The notes below the pieces were generated by a model, which saw only the letters and a program-made list of their open reading frames with translations, was not told the origin of the DNA and did not search any database. Position numbers and translations under genes: made by a program. A DNA stretch of 64,000 nt from Sphaerisporangium rufum (lineage in GTDB: Bacteria; Actinomycetota; Actinomycetes; Streptosporangiales; Streptosporangiaceae), in NCBI RefSeq assembly GCF_016863395.1, contig NZ_BOOU01000004.1:1-64000 (forward strand), written 5' to 3'. Positions 8,713-17,886 of this stretch are shown here, one piece after another (position 1 is the stretch's first letter; each line of letters starts with the position of its first letter).

Positions 8713-9840
8713 TCAGCTCGCCGCGCCCGACTCCTGCCGGCGCATCCAGCGGATCTCCCCCTCGATGAAGGCGTCCAGGTCGCCGTCCAGCACCGCGGCG
8801 GGGTTGCCCGCCTCGACCGCCGTGCGCAGATCCTTCACGATCTGGTAGGGGTGCAGCACGTAGTTGCGGATCTGGGTGCCCCAGGACGTCGTGGTCTCGC
8901 CCCGTAGCTCTGACATCTTCTCCGCCTCCTCCTGCCGCTTGCGCTCCAGCAGCTTGGCCTGCAGCACGGTCATCGCCGAGGCGCGGTTCTGCAGCTGGGA
9001 GCGCTCGTTCTGGCAGGAGACCACGATGCCGGTGGGCAGGTGGGTGATGCGCACCGCCGAGTCGGTGGTGTTGACCCCCTGGCCGCCCGGCCCGGACGAC
9101 CGGTACACGTCGATCCGCAGGTCGTCCTCGTTGATGTCGATGTGATCGGTCTGCTCGACCACCGGCACCACGTCGACGCCGGCGAAGGAGGTCTGCCGGC
9201 GGCCCTGGTTGTCGAACGGGCTGATGCGCACCAGCCGGTGGGTGCCGTGCTCGCCGCGCAGCGTGCCGTAGGCGTAGGGCGCCTTGACGGCGAAGGTCGC
9301 CGACTTGATGCCGGCCTCCTCGGCGTAGGAGGTCTCGAAGACCTCGGTGCCGTAGCCCTTGCGCTCGGCCCAGCGCAAGTACATGCGCATCAGCATCTGG
9401 GCCCAGTCGGCGGCGTCCACCCCGCCCGCCTGGGAGTTGATCGTGACCAGCGCCTCGCGCGCGTCGTACGGCCCGGCCAGCAGGGTGCGGACCTCCAGCG
9501 CGTTGACGTCCGAGCGCAGCGTGGCGAGCTCCCGCTCGACCTCCTCGCGGGTGTCGGCGTCCTCCTCGGCCTCGGCCAGCTCGTGCAGCACCGCGACGTC
9601 CTCGACCCGGCGGGCCAGGCCCTCCACCCGGTTGAGCTCGCCCTGCAGGTGGGACAGCCGGCTGGTGACCTTCTGGGCCTGCTCGGGGTCGTTCCACAGG
9701 TCGGGCGCGGCAGCCTGCTCCTCCAGCTCGGCGACCTGCTTGCGCATGACGTCGAGATCGAGCACGTCCTGGATGCTTCGCAGGGTGCCGGTAAGCTCGC
9801 TGATCTGTTCTGCGGGATCGATGGCTGCCACAACCGCCAA
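8713..9840 (-). CDS. prfB: Peptide chain release factor 2
   Basis: 375 residues. Class I release factor with SPF at 207-209, the tripeptide that reads UGA/UAA and separates RF2 from RF1, and the GGQ catalytic loop at 252-254 ([16 protein letters not shown]). The N-terminal coiled coil (residues 30-110) is complete. There is no internal UGA and no programmed frameshift site, as is normal for actinobacteria. It ends convergent with the small zinc-ribbon gene. Confidence 0.96.
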   Translation of the reverse strand: MAVVAAIDPAEQISELTGTLRSIQDVLDLDVMRKQVAELEEQAAAPDLWNDPEQAQKVTSRLSHLQGELNRVEGLARRVEDVAVLHELAEAEEDADTREEVERELATLRSDVNALEVRTLLAGPYDAREALVTINSQAGGVDAADWAQMLMRMYLRWAERKGYGTEVFETSYAEEAGIKSATFAVKAPYAYGTLRGEHGTHRLVRISPFDNQGRRQTSFAGVDVVPVVEQTDHIDINEDDLRIDVYRSSGPGGQGVNTTDSAVRITHLPTGIVVSCQNERSQLQNRASAMTVLQAKLLERKRQEEAEKMSELRGETTTSWGTQIRNYVLHPYQIVKDLRTAVEAGNPAAVLDGDLDAFIEGEIRWMRRQESGAAS

Positions 9841-9923
9841 GCGTACGCGACCTCGGTGCCATCTCGCGCGTGGCAGGCGTGGCTAGCATGGTCGCCGGAG
9901 CAGGGCGGCCGCGGGGAGGCAGG

Positions 9924-10988
9924 ATGGGCAAGGCGATGCGCGTCGCCCTGGCGTCGCTGCCGGCCGCCATGCTGGTCGTCGGACTCGCGGCCGGGTGCAG
10001 CCGGAACGGTGCCGCCCCGGCCGCCGCCTCCCCCGTCCCGGTGACGCCGTCCCCGGCCGCCTCGGCGGGCCCGCCGGTCTCGCCGTCCCCCTCGGCCACC
10101 GGGCCGGCGGTCACCGCGGCCGAGGCGGCCCGGGTGACCCGGGAGATCCTGGCGGCCGACGACGTGCTGCGGGTGGCGGGCGGCGAGCGGGACGCGCTGC
10201 TGCAGACCCGCGACGGGCAGCGGTCGATCATCTCGGCCCAGTTCCGCTCGACCGGCCTGGCGCCCCGCCGCTTCACCTGGGGCGAGCCGAAGCTGCTGGT
10301 GCCCCGGCTGGTCCGGCCCCCGCTGTGGTTCGCCGCGGTGGCCGAGCGCCGCGACCGGGGCGGCGGCCACCCGCGGACCGCGGTGCTGGTGTTCATGAAG
10401 GAGTCGGACACCGCGCTGTGGCAGCTGAGCTTCGCCTCGCTGCTCTACCCCGGCGTCTCGCTGCCGGAGGTGGCGCGGGACGCCGAGGGCTACGCCACCG
10501 CGCTGTCCACCCGCGACTCCACCACGGCGATCAGCCCGCACCTGATGGCGCCGCTGCACGCGACCATCGCCGAGGAGGGGCCGGGCGGGTTCGCCGCCGG
10601 GCTGATCGCGGCCGGCCCGCAGACCACCGGCTACTTCGCCGAGGTGCAGAAGATCACCCCGGACGCCAAGCGGCGCGGCTTCCTGTACGACTCGCTGTTC
10701 GCCGCCACCACCTTCCCGATCTACGCGCTGCGCACCGCCGACGGCGGCGCCCTGATCCTCTACTCGCTGACCCGCAAGACCCTGACCCAGGCCAAGACCG
10801 ACAACGCCTTCGGGCTGGTGCCGGTGCCCAAGGACGTGCGCTGGGCGGTGAAGCGGCCGGTGGTGCGGTCCAGGCTCAGCGTGGAGCAGACCCAGCAGTA
10901 CATCAGCCACGTGCGCCGCAAGGGCGCCGCCGAACCCGCGAGGATCATCGCGTTCGACGGCGCCCCCACCCGGGTCAGCGGCGACTGA
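9924..10988 (+). CDS. Putative lipoprotein of unknown function
   Basis: 354 residues from the ATG at 9924, chosen for the GGGGAGGCAGG just before it. A signal peptide ends in a lipobox (LAAGC), followed by a Pro/Ala/Ser-rich linker to about residue 60. The remainder is a mixed alpha/beta domain with TRDGQRSIISAQFRSTGLAPRRFTWGEPKLLVPRL, repeated in general form in many actinobacterial lipoproteins, and no catalytic motif. It is a surface lipoprotein on present evidence. It is convergent with the glutamate dehydrogenase gene. Confidence 0.65.
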   Translation: MGKAMRVALASLPAAMLVVGLAAGCSRNGAAPAAASPVPVTPSPAASAGPPVSPSPSATGPAVTAAEAARVTREILAADDVLRVAGGERDALLQTRDGQRSIISAQFRSTGLAPRRFTWGEPKLLVPRLVRPPLWFAAVAERRDRGGGHPRTAVLVFMKESDTALWQLSFASLLYPGVSLPEVARDAEGYATALSTRDSTTAISPHLMAPLHATIAEEGPGGFAAGLIAAGPQTTGYFAEVQKITPDAKRRGFLYDSLFAATTFPIYALRTADGGALILYSLTRKTLTQAKTDNAFGLVPVPKDVRWAVKRPVVRSRLSVEQTQQYISHVRRKGAAEPARIIAFDGAPTRVSGD

Positions 10989-11019
10989 GCCGGGTGGGGG
11001 CGCCGGGCGGACCGGCTCA
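10986..11019. terminator. Bidirectional hairpin formed by the two convergent stop regions
   Basis: TGAGCCGG (10986-10993) pairs with CCGGCTCA (11012-11019). The left arm starts with the stop codon of the lipoprotein gene and the right arm ends with the stop of the glutamate dehydrogenase gene, so the hairpin occupies the whole 28-base gap. Confidence 0.55.
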
Positions 11020-14000
11020 GCCCGCGGCGTGCGGCAGGTTGCTCGCGGCGACCAGCGTGCGCACCGCCCGCAGCGCCACCGACAGCGTGGCCAGGTCGAA
11101 GTGGTCGCTCTCCCAGATCTCCGACAGCGTCTGCCGCGCCCGCGCCACCGCCGCCGAGTTCGCCTCCGACCAGCGGGCCAGCCGCTCCTCGGGGGTGGGC
11201 CCCGGCTCGCTGTGCGCCAGCACGTCCAGGGTCAGCGCGGCGTGCGCGGCGTACAGGTCGTCGCGCAGCGCCGCCCGGGCCATCGAGTTCCACCGGTTGT
11301 CCCGCGGCAGCGCGATGACCCGCTCGCGCAGCCGGGCGAGCTGGAGCCGCTCGGCCAGGTCGAAGTAGACCTCCGCGACGTCGTTCACCGGGCGGCCGGT
11401 GCGCGAGGAGATCTCCACCAGGTCGAAGGTCGAGTAGGCGGGCACCATCACCGCGGCCCGCTCGGCCAGGTCGGCCGGCACCCCCCGGGCCACGAACCCG
11501 TCCCGGCGCTCCTCGAAGGCGGCCAGGTCCGGCCCGGCCAGCAGCTTGGGCAGGTGCGGCAGCAGCCCTTCGGCGCCCTCGGCGAAGAACCGGGCGGTGG
11601 ACGCCAGGTCCAGCGGCGGCCGCCGGTTGCCGAGCAGCCAGCGCGCGCCGCGCTCGGCGAGCTTGCGTCCTTCCAGCAGCATGGCGATCTGGGTGGCGGT
11701 GTCCACCTTGTGCTCCAGCGCCTCGACGGCCCGCCGGTATCCCGGCAGCTCGAAGACCTCCCGCGACACCAGGTAGGCGCGCGCGATGTCGGGAGTGGAG
11801 GCGCCGGTCTCCTCGCCGAAGCGGAACATGAACGTGGTGCCGCTCGCGTTGACCAGGTCGTTCACCACGCAGGTGGTGATGATCTCGCGGCGCAGCGGGT
11901 GGGCGTCCATCGCCTCCCGGAACCGCTCGCGCAGCGCCGAGGGGAAGTAGGAGACCAGCCAGGAGTTCAGGAACGGGTCGTCCGGCAGGTCGGAGGCCAG
12001 CAGCTCGTGGTCGGCGAGCAGCTTGGTGTAGGCCAGGAGCACCGAGAACTCCGGCGCGGTGAGCCCGAGTCCGGACTGCCGGCGCTCGGCCAGCGCCTTG
12101 TCCGAGGGCAGGGACTCCAGCCGGCGGTCCACCAGCCCGTCGCGCTCCAGCTTGCGCAGGTAGCGGCTGTGGATGTGCAGCATCTCCGGCGCCTGGGCCT
12201 TCGCCGCCGACAGCACGACGTTCTGCGCCCGGTTGTCGCGCAGCACCAGCCCGGCCACCTCGTCGGTCATGTCGAGGAACAGCTGGTCGCGCTCGGTGTC
12301 GTCGAGCCGGCCCTCCCGGACCAGGCGGTCGAGCAGGATCTTGATGTTGACCTCGTGGTCGGAGGTGTCCACCCCGGCCGAGTTGTCGATGAAGTCGGTG
12401 TTGACGCGGCCGCCGTTCAGCGCGAACTCGATGCGGGCGGGCTGGGTCAGGCCGAGGTTGCCGCCCTCCCCGATCACCTTGCAGCGCAACCGGTTCGCGT
12501 CGACCCGCAGCGGGTCGTTGGCCTTGTCGCCGGCGTCGGCGTGGGTCTCGCCGGACGCCTTGACGTAGGTGCCGATCCCGCCGTTCCACAGCAGGTCGAC
12601 CGGCGCGCACAGGATGGCGCTGATCAGGTCGTTCGGGGTGAGGGCGGACACTCCCTCGGGGATGCCGAGCGCGGCGCGCATCTGCGCCGAGACCGGCACC
12701 GACTTGGCGGTGCGCGGCCACACCCCGCCGCCCGCCGAGATCAGCTCTCGGTCGTAGTCGGCCCAGGAGCTGCGGGGCAGCTCGAACAGCCGCGACCGCT
12801 CGGCGAAGCCGCGGGCCGGGTCCGGGGACGGGTCGACGAAGATGTGCCGGTGGTCGAAGGCGGCCACCAGCTTGATGTGCCGGGAGAGCAGCATGCCGTT
12901 GCCGAACACGTCACCCGACATGTCGCCCACCCCGGCCACGGTGAAGTCGGTGGCCTGCACGTCCACGCCCATCGCGCGGAAGTGGTGGGCGACCGACTCC
13001 CAGGCGCCCCGGGCGGTGATGCCCATCGCCTTGTGGTCGTAGCCGACCGATCCGCCGGAGGCGAAGGCGTCGCCGAGCCAGAAGCCGTAGTCCTTGGCCA
13101 CGCCGTTGGCGATGTCGGAGAACGTCGCGGTGCCCTTGTCGGCGGCGACCACCAGGTAGGTGTCGTCGCCGTCGTGCCGGACCACGTCCGGCGGCGGCAC
13201 CACCTGGTTGTCGACCAGGTTGTCGGTGATGTCGAGCAGGCCGCAGATGAACTGGCGGTAGCAGGCGACGCCCTCGGCCAGCAGCTCGTCCCGGCCGCCC
13301 TTCGGAGGGCTCTTCACCACGAACCCGCCCTTGGAACCGGTCGGGACGATGACGGTGTTCTTCACCATCTGCGCCTTGACCAGGCCGAGGACTTCGGTGC
13401 GGAAGTCCTCCATCCGGTCCGACCAGCGCAGGCCGCCGCGGGCCACCTTGCCGAACCGCAGGTGGACGCCCTCCACCCGCGGCGAGTAGACGAAGACCTC
13501 GTACTTGGGCCGGGGCAGCGGCAGCACGCTGATCGCCGAGGAGTCGAACTTCAGGGAGATGTAGGGCTTGCGCCGGCCGTCCTCGCGCTGGAAGGCGTTG
13601 GTGCGCAGCGTCGCGAGGATCATCTCCAGGTAGGCGCGCAGGATGCGGTCCTCGTCCAGCGAGGCCACCTCGTCCAGCGCGGCGATGATCTCCTCGTGCA
13701 GGGCGCCGGACAGATCGGCGCGCAGGTCGTCCTCGCGGCGCGGGTCCAGCCGGGCCTCGAACAGCCGGACCAGCAGCCGGGCCAGCCGGATGTTGCCGAG
13801 CAGCACCTTCTCGATGTAGCGGCGGCTGAAGGCGGTGCCCGCCTGGCGCAGGAATTTGGCGTACACCCGCAGGATCTGGACCTGCTCCCAGGTCAGGCCG
13901 CCGGCGAGCACCAGGGCATTGAAGCCGTCCGGCTCGATCTCGCCGCGCCACAGCGCGGCGAAGGCGTCCTTGAACAGGCCGCTGAACCGCGGCCCGGTCG

Positions 14001-15876
14001 CGTCCAGGCCGGCGCAGCGCAGCCCGAAGTCGTAGATCCAGCCGGTCTCGCCGCCGGCCGGCGCGATCTGGTACGGCCGCTCGTCGACGACCTCGACGCC
14101 CATCTGCGACAGCAGCGGCAGCACCTGCGACAGCGAGACGGCGGCGCCCAGCCGGTACACCTTGAACCGCCACTCGCCGTGCTCCTGGTCGCGCGGCTCG
14201 TACAGGTGCATGCGGATCTCGCCGGCGGCGCCGGCCAGGTCCTCCAGCCGGCGCAGGTCCTCGACCGCCGTTCCCGGCGCGAACTCCGCCTTGTAGCCCT
14301 CGGGGAAGGCGTTGCGGTACCGGCGGATCAGCGCGGCCGACCGCACCTCGCCGCGCTGGGCGGCGATGGCGTCGGCCAGGTCGTCCTCCCAGGAGCGGGT
14401 GGTCTCCGCCAGCCGGGCCTCCAGCTCCTCCAGGTCGACGCCGGGCACCGCGAGCGGCCGGCCGCGCTCGCCGCGGATGACGACGTGCAGGCGGGCCAGC
14501 GGCGACTCGCCGATCATGGTGCTGTAGTCGAGCGAGACGCCGCCGAGCGCCTCCAGCAGGATCTGCTGCATGCGGATGCGCACGTCGGTGGTGTAGCGGT
14601 CGCGCGGCAGGTAGACCAGGCAGGAGATGGAGCGGCCGTAGTCGTCGCGGCGCAGGAACAGGCGGACCCGCTTGCGCTCGCGCAGCCGCAGCACCCCGAG
14701 GACGATGGGGGCGAGCTCGGCGGCGGAGATCTGGAACAGCTCGGCGCGGGGATAGGTCTCCAGGATCTCGACCACGTCCTTGCCGTCGTGGCTGTCGGGC
14801 GACAGGCCGGTCTCGGCCAGCACCTCGGCGACCTTGCGGCGCAGCACCGGGATGTGGGAGATCGACTCGCTGTAGGCCACGTGGGTGAACAGGCCGAGGA
14901 AGCGGCGCTCGCCGACCACCTCGCCCGCCGGCGAGAAGATCTTCACGCCGATGTAGTCCAGGTAGGCCGGCCGGTGCACCGTCGCCCGGCTGTTGGCCTT
15001 GGTGATGATGAGCAGCTGTTTCTCCCGGGCCTTGGCGCGCAGCTCCGGCGGCATCGCCGCGAAGCTGTCCGAGCCCGCCTTGTCGGCGCGCAGGATGCCG
15101 AGCCCGGTGCCGGGCAGGGCGTACAGCCGGTCGCCGTCCTCGGACTCCTCCAGGCGGTACTCGCGGTAGCCCAGGAAGGTGAAGTGGCCGTCGGCCAGCC
15201 AGCAGAGCAGCTCGCGGCTGTCGTCCACCAGCGGGCCGGCCAGCGGCGGCGGACCGGTCTCCAGGTCGGCGGAGATCTGCAGGGCGAGCGCGCGCATCTT
15301 GGCGCCGTCCTCGACCGCGGAGCGGACGTCCGACAACACCCGCTGCAGGTCCTTCTCCAGGGCGGCGAGCACCTGCGGGTCGGACTGCCGGTCGATCTCC
15401 AGGTGCATCCAGGACTCGGCGAGCAGCGGACCGGTGAGGTCGGCCTGCTCGGGTCCGAGCATCCGGCCGGTCATGTCGCGGCGGACGCGCATCTGGGGGT
15501 GCACGACCAGGTGGACGCCGATGCCGCGCCGGTCGAGTTCCATGGTGACCGAGTCCACCAGGAAGGACATGTCGTCGGTGACCACCTCGACGACCGAGCG
15601 GCCGAGCTCGTAGCCGTCCTCGGCCGCCACCGGGGTGCGGGCTCGCACCAGGGCGCGCCCCTGCGGCCGGTAGGCGGCGAGCCGCCGGTGGGCCATGGCC
15701 GGGCCGTACAGCTGCGCCGGGTCGCGGTCGAGTACGTCCTCGGGGGCGACATGCCGGTAGTAGGCCGCCAGGAAGGCCTGGATCCCGCCGGCGTCCAGCC
15801 CGTCCCCCTCGGGGGATTCGGCGCATTGTTCGGCAGCTGTCCGCAGCAGGCGGTCCTTCGCCTCGTCGAGCGGCAT
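11017..15876 (-). CDS. gdhB: NAD-specific glutamate dehydrogenase, large (180-kDa class)
   Basis: 1619 residues from ATG at 15876, chosen for AAAGGAGTGA upstream; the frame stays open further 5'. Length and sequence fit the L-GDH180 class: an N-terminal regulatory region with ACT-like segments, then the catalytic core (KVARGGLRWSDRMEDFRTEVLGLVKAQMVKNTVIVPTGSKGGFV, containing the substrate lysines), the NAD-binding domain (VGDMSGDVFGNGMLLS; IGEGGNLGLTQPARIEFA) and a long C-terminal helical region. It oxidises glutamate to 2-oxoglutarate and ammonia with NAD+, feeding amino-acid carbon to the TCA cycle. In mycobacteria this enzyme is controlled by GarA-type FHA proteins; no such gene is in the window. 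Confidence 0.95.
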   Translation of the reverse strand: MPLDEAKDRLLRTAAEQCAESPEGDGLDAGGIQAFLAAYYRHVAPEDVLDRDPAQLYGPAMAHRRLAAYRPQGRALVRARTPVAAEDGYELGRSVVEVVTDDMSFLVDSVTMELDRRGIGVHLVVHPQMRVRRDMTGRMLGPEQADLTGPLLAESWMHLEIDRQSDPQVLAALEKDLQRVLSDVRSAVEDGAKMRALALQISADLETGPPPLAGPLVDDSRELLCWLADGHFTFLGYREYRLEESEDGDRLYALPGTGLGILRADKAGSDSFAAMPPELRAKAREKQLLIITKANSRATVHRPAYLDYIGVKIFSPAGEVVGERRFLGLFTHVAYSESISHIPVLRRKVAEVLAETGLSPDSHDGKDVVEILETYPRAELFQISAAELAPIVLGVLRLRERKRVRLFLRRDDYGRSISCLVYLPRDRYTTDVRIRMQQILLEALGGVSLDYSTMIGESPLARLHVVIRGERGRPLAVPGVDLEELEARLAETTRSWEDDLADAIAAQRGEVRSAALIRRYRNAFPEGYKAEFAPGTAVEDLRRLEDLAGAAGEIRMHLYEPRDQEHGEWRFKVYRLGAAVSLSQVLPLLSQMGVEVVDERPYQIAPAGGETGWIYDFGLRCAGLDATGPRFSGLFKDAFAALWRGEIEPDGFNALVLAGGLTWEQVQILRVYAKFLRQAGTAFSRRYIEKVLLGNIRLARLLVRLFEARLDPRREDDLRADLSGALHEEIIAALDEVASLDEDRILRAYLEMILATLRTNAFQREDGRRKPYISLKFDSSAISVLPLPRPKYEVFVYSPRVEGVHLRFGKVARGGLRWSDRMEDFRTEVLGLVKAQMVKNTVIVPTGSKGGFVVKSPPKGGRDELLAEGVACYRQFICGLLDITDNLVDNQVVPPPDVVRHDGDDTYLVVAADKGTATFSDIANGVAKDYGFWLGDAFASGGSVGYDHKAMGITARGAWESVAHHFRAMGVDVQATDFTVAGVGDMSGDVFGNGMLLSRHIKLVAAFDHRHIFVDPSPDPARGFAERSRLFELPRSSWADYDRELISAGGGVWPRTAKSVPVSAQMRAALGIPEGVSALTPNDLISAILCAPVDLLWNGGIGTYVKASGETHADAGDKANDPLRVDANRLRCKVIGEGGNLGLTQPARIEFALNGGRVNTDFIDNSAGVDTSDHEVNIKILLDRLVREGRLDDTERDQLFLDMTDEVAGLVLRDNRAQNVVLSAAKAQAPEMLHIHSRYLRKLERDGLVDRRLESLPSDKALAERRQSGLGLTAPEFSVLLAYTKLLADHELLASDLPDDPFLNSWLVSYFPSALRERFREAMDAHPLRREIITTCVVNDLVNASGTTFMFRFGEETGASTPDIARAYLVSREVFELPGYRRAVEALEHKVDTATQIAMLLEGRKLAERGARWLLGNRRPPLDLASTARFFAEGAEGLLPHLPKLLAGPDLAAFEERRDGFVARGVPADLAERAAVMVPAYSTFDLVEISSRTGRPVNDVAEVYFDLAERLQLARLRERVIALPRDNRWNSMARAALRDDLYAAHAALTLDVLAHSEPGPTPEERLARWSEANSAAVARARQTLSEIWESDHFDLATLSVALRAVRTLVAASNLPHAAG

Positions 15877-16215
15877 GTCGCTCTCACTCCTTTGTGAGGG
15901 TTTCGCGTTCTTCGGGTGGTCCACCGGGATCACCGCCGGTCCCGCGGCTTCACGCGCGCGGACACGGGCATGGGCGCGCGGGCGCGCCGCACGCGCGGCG
16001 TCCACGGCGAAGGAAAGGAGGGAGCGGCCGGACAAGCATCCCACAGGCGCGCCCGCGCCGGACCGCGCCGCCACCGGAGGGCGGCGCCCCCGATGTCGCT
16101 CGCGTCCCCGGTTCTCCCGAGGTCGCGGGGTGTGCTCCCCGACATTCCGATACCTCCGCCGGCGGGCGGTCCCGTCCGGTCGCCATTGACCGGGCCATGC
16201 ACCCCGCCGTACCCG

Positions 16216-16244
16216 ATATCAGCCCATCACTCATAAAACGTCAA
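16216..16244 (-). promoter_or_regulatory. Promoter candidate for gdhB with long leader
   Basis: On the minus strand TTGACG (16244-16239), a 17-base spacer and TGATAT (16221-16216) make a good housekeeping promoter. It lies in an AT-rich patch (16210-16280). Transcription from about 16208 would give a leader of about 330 bases before gdhB. The 15877-16394 gap holds no gene; it carries this promoter and the upstream region of the FAD oxidase. Confidence 0.5.
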
Positions 16245-16394
16245 CTTCGTGAAAATCCGACATATCACCTGATGTAGCGCCAGACCACTAGGCGCGCCGG
16301 CCGCCGGCCGCCGATCCACGCTGAACCAGCGCTCGATACCGGCCGTCTCTCTGGATGAGAGCTACTTTCCCCTCACCCCGCGGGAGGAACCCCC

Positions 16395-17861
16395 ATGAAC
16401 CCCGCACTCGACCGGCGTGACCTGCTCCGCGCCTCGGCGGCGCTCCCGCTGGTCGCCGCGGCCGGCGGCACCGCGGCCCGCACCGGCCCGGCCCCCGCCG
16501 ACTGGAGATCGCTCGGCACCGGCCTGGCCGGCCGGCTCATCCGGCCGGGCGACGCCGCCTACGACGCGGCCCGCCGCCTGTACAACCCGTCCTTCGACCA
16601 CATCCGGCCGGGCGGGGTCGCCTACTGCGCGAACCCCGCCGACGTGGCCGAGTGCCTGGCCTTCGCCCGCCGGTTCCGGGTGCCGGTCACCGCCCGGTCC
16701 GGCGGGCACAGCTACGCCGGCTGGTCCACCGGGACGGGCCTGGTGATCGACGTGTCCCCGATGGACGCCGTGCGCGCCACCGGCGGGCGCGCGACGATCG
16801 GCGCGGGCGCCCAGCTCATCGACGTCTACGACCGGCTGGCCGCCCGCGGCGTGAGCATCCCGGCCGGCACCTGCCCGACCGTCGGCATCGCCGGGCTCAC
16901 CCTGGGCGGGGGCATCGGCGTGGTCTCCCGCCGGTACGGGCTCACCTGCGACGTGCTGGAGTCGGTGCGCGTCGTCACCGCCGACGGGCGGGTGCTCGAC
17001 TGCGACGCCAACCACCACCCCGACCTGTACTGGGCCTCGCGCGGCGGCGGGGGCGGCAACTTCGGGGTGGCGGTGTCCTTCACCTTCCGCACCCACCGCA
17101 CCCGGGACGTCACGGTGTTCTCGCTGTCATGGCCCTGGTCGTGGGCCCGCCGGGCGCTGGCGGCCTGGCAGTCCTTCGCGCCGCACGCGCCGGACGAGCT
17201 GTGGTCGGCGCTGCACCTCGGGCACGACCCCGCGCCCGACCTGCGGATCATCGGCGTGCACCTGGGGTCGCGCGCGGAGTGCGCGCGCCTGCTCGCGCCG
17301 CTGGTGGACCGGATCGGCGCGCCGGCGAGCCGCTCGCTCACCCAGACCTCCCACCGGCGGGCGATGATGATCGAGGCGGGCTGCGGCTCGCGCACGGTGT
17401 CGCAGTGCCACCGGGCCGGCGACCTGCCCGGCCGCACCCCGGACGGCACCTTCCCGCGGGACGCGTTCGGCGCCCGCTCGCACCTGGCCTACCGCCCGCT
17501 ACCCGCCGCCGGCGTCGCCGCGCTGGTGGACCAGGTGGCCCGGCCCGGCCGGCACTCGGTGCTGCTGGACGCGCTCGGCGGCGCGGTCGGCCGGATCCGC
17601 CCGGACGCGACCGCCTTCCCGCACCGGACGGCGCTGTTCAGCGTGCAGTACTACGCCCACCGCCAGGGCGCCGCCGGCTGGCTGCGCGCCGCGCACGCCG
17701 CGATGGCGCCGCACTTCGGCGAGCACGCCTACGTCAACTACATCGACCCCGCGCTGCGCGACTGGCGCCGGGCCTACTACGGCGGCAACGCCGGCCGGCT
17801 GGCCCGGGTCAAGGCCGCCTACGACCCCGGGCGGCTGTTCCGGTTCCCGCAGGCCGTCTGA
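16395..17861 (+). CDS. Exported FAD-linked oxidase, berberine-bridge type (bicovalent FAD)
   Basis: 488 residues with GGGAGGAA before the ATG. The Tat-like signal (DRRDLLRASAALPLVAAAGG) predicts export. The FAD-binding domain has RSGGHSYAGWS, whose His is the usual 8-alpha-histidyl FAD site, and GTCPTVGIAGLTLGGGIG, whose Cys is the usual 6-S-cysteinyl site. The C-terminal BBE segment reads YVNYIDPALRDWRRAYYGGNAGRLARVKAAYDPGRLFRFPQ. Family members oxidise alcohols, sugars or amines with O2; the substrate here is not known. It is alone on its strand, convergent with the acetoacetyl-CoA synthetase gene. Confidence 0.88.
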   Translation: MNPALDRRDLLRASAALPLVAAAGGTAARTGPAPADWRSLGTGLAGRLIRPGDAAYDAARRLYNPSFDHIRPGGVAYCANPADVAECLAFARRFRVPVTARSGGHSYAGWSTGTGLVIDVSPMDAVRATGGRATIGAGAQLIDVYDRLAARGVSIPAGTCPTVGIAGLTLGGGIGVVSRRYGLTCDVLESVRVVTADGRVLDCDANHHPDLYWASRGGGGGNFGVAVSFTFRTHRTRDVTVFSLSWPWSWARRALAAWQSFAPHAPDELWSALHLGHDPAPDLRIIGVHLGSRAECARLLAPLVDRIGAPASRSLTQTSHRRAMMIEAGCGSRTVSQCHRAGDLPGRTPDGTFPRDAFGARSHLAYRPLPAAGVAALVDQVARPGRHSVLLDALGGAVGRIRPDATAFPHRTALFSVQYYAHRQGAAGWLRAAHAAMAPHFGEHAYVNYIDPALRDWRRAYYGGNAGRLARVKAAYDPGRLFRFPQAV

Positions 17862-17886
17862 GCCGCCGTCCCGGCCGGTGGCCAGG

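Noticed and set aside
8713-9840. Programmed frameshift in prfB
   Set aside because: The frame is continuous with no internal UGA after the first 30 codons, so no frameshift is needed.
11029-15897. Very long open frame on the plus strand opposite gdhB (about 1600 codons)
   Set aside because: It is the GC-bias shadow of gdhB: low-complexity Gln/Val/Gly/Asp-rich translation and no domains. Similar shadows oppose secA, acetoacetyl-CoA synthetase and the PTS genes.
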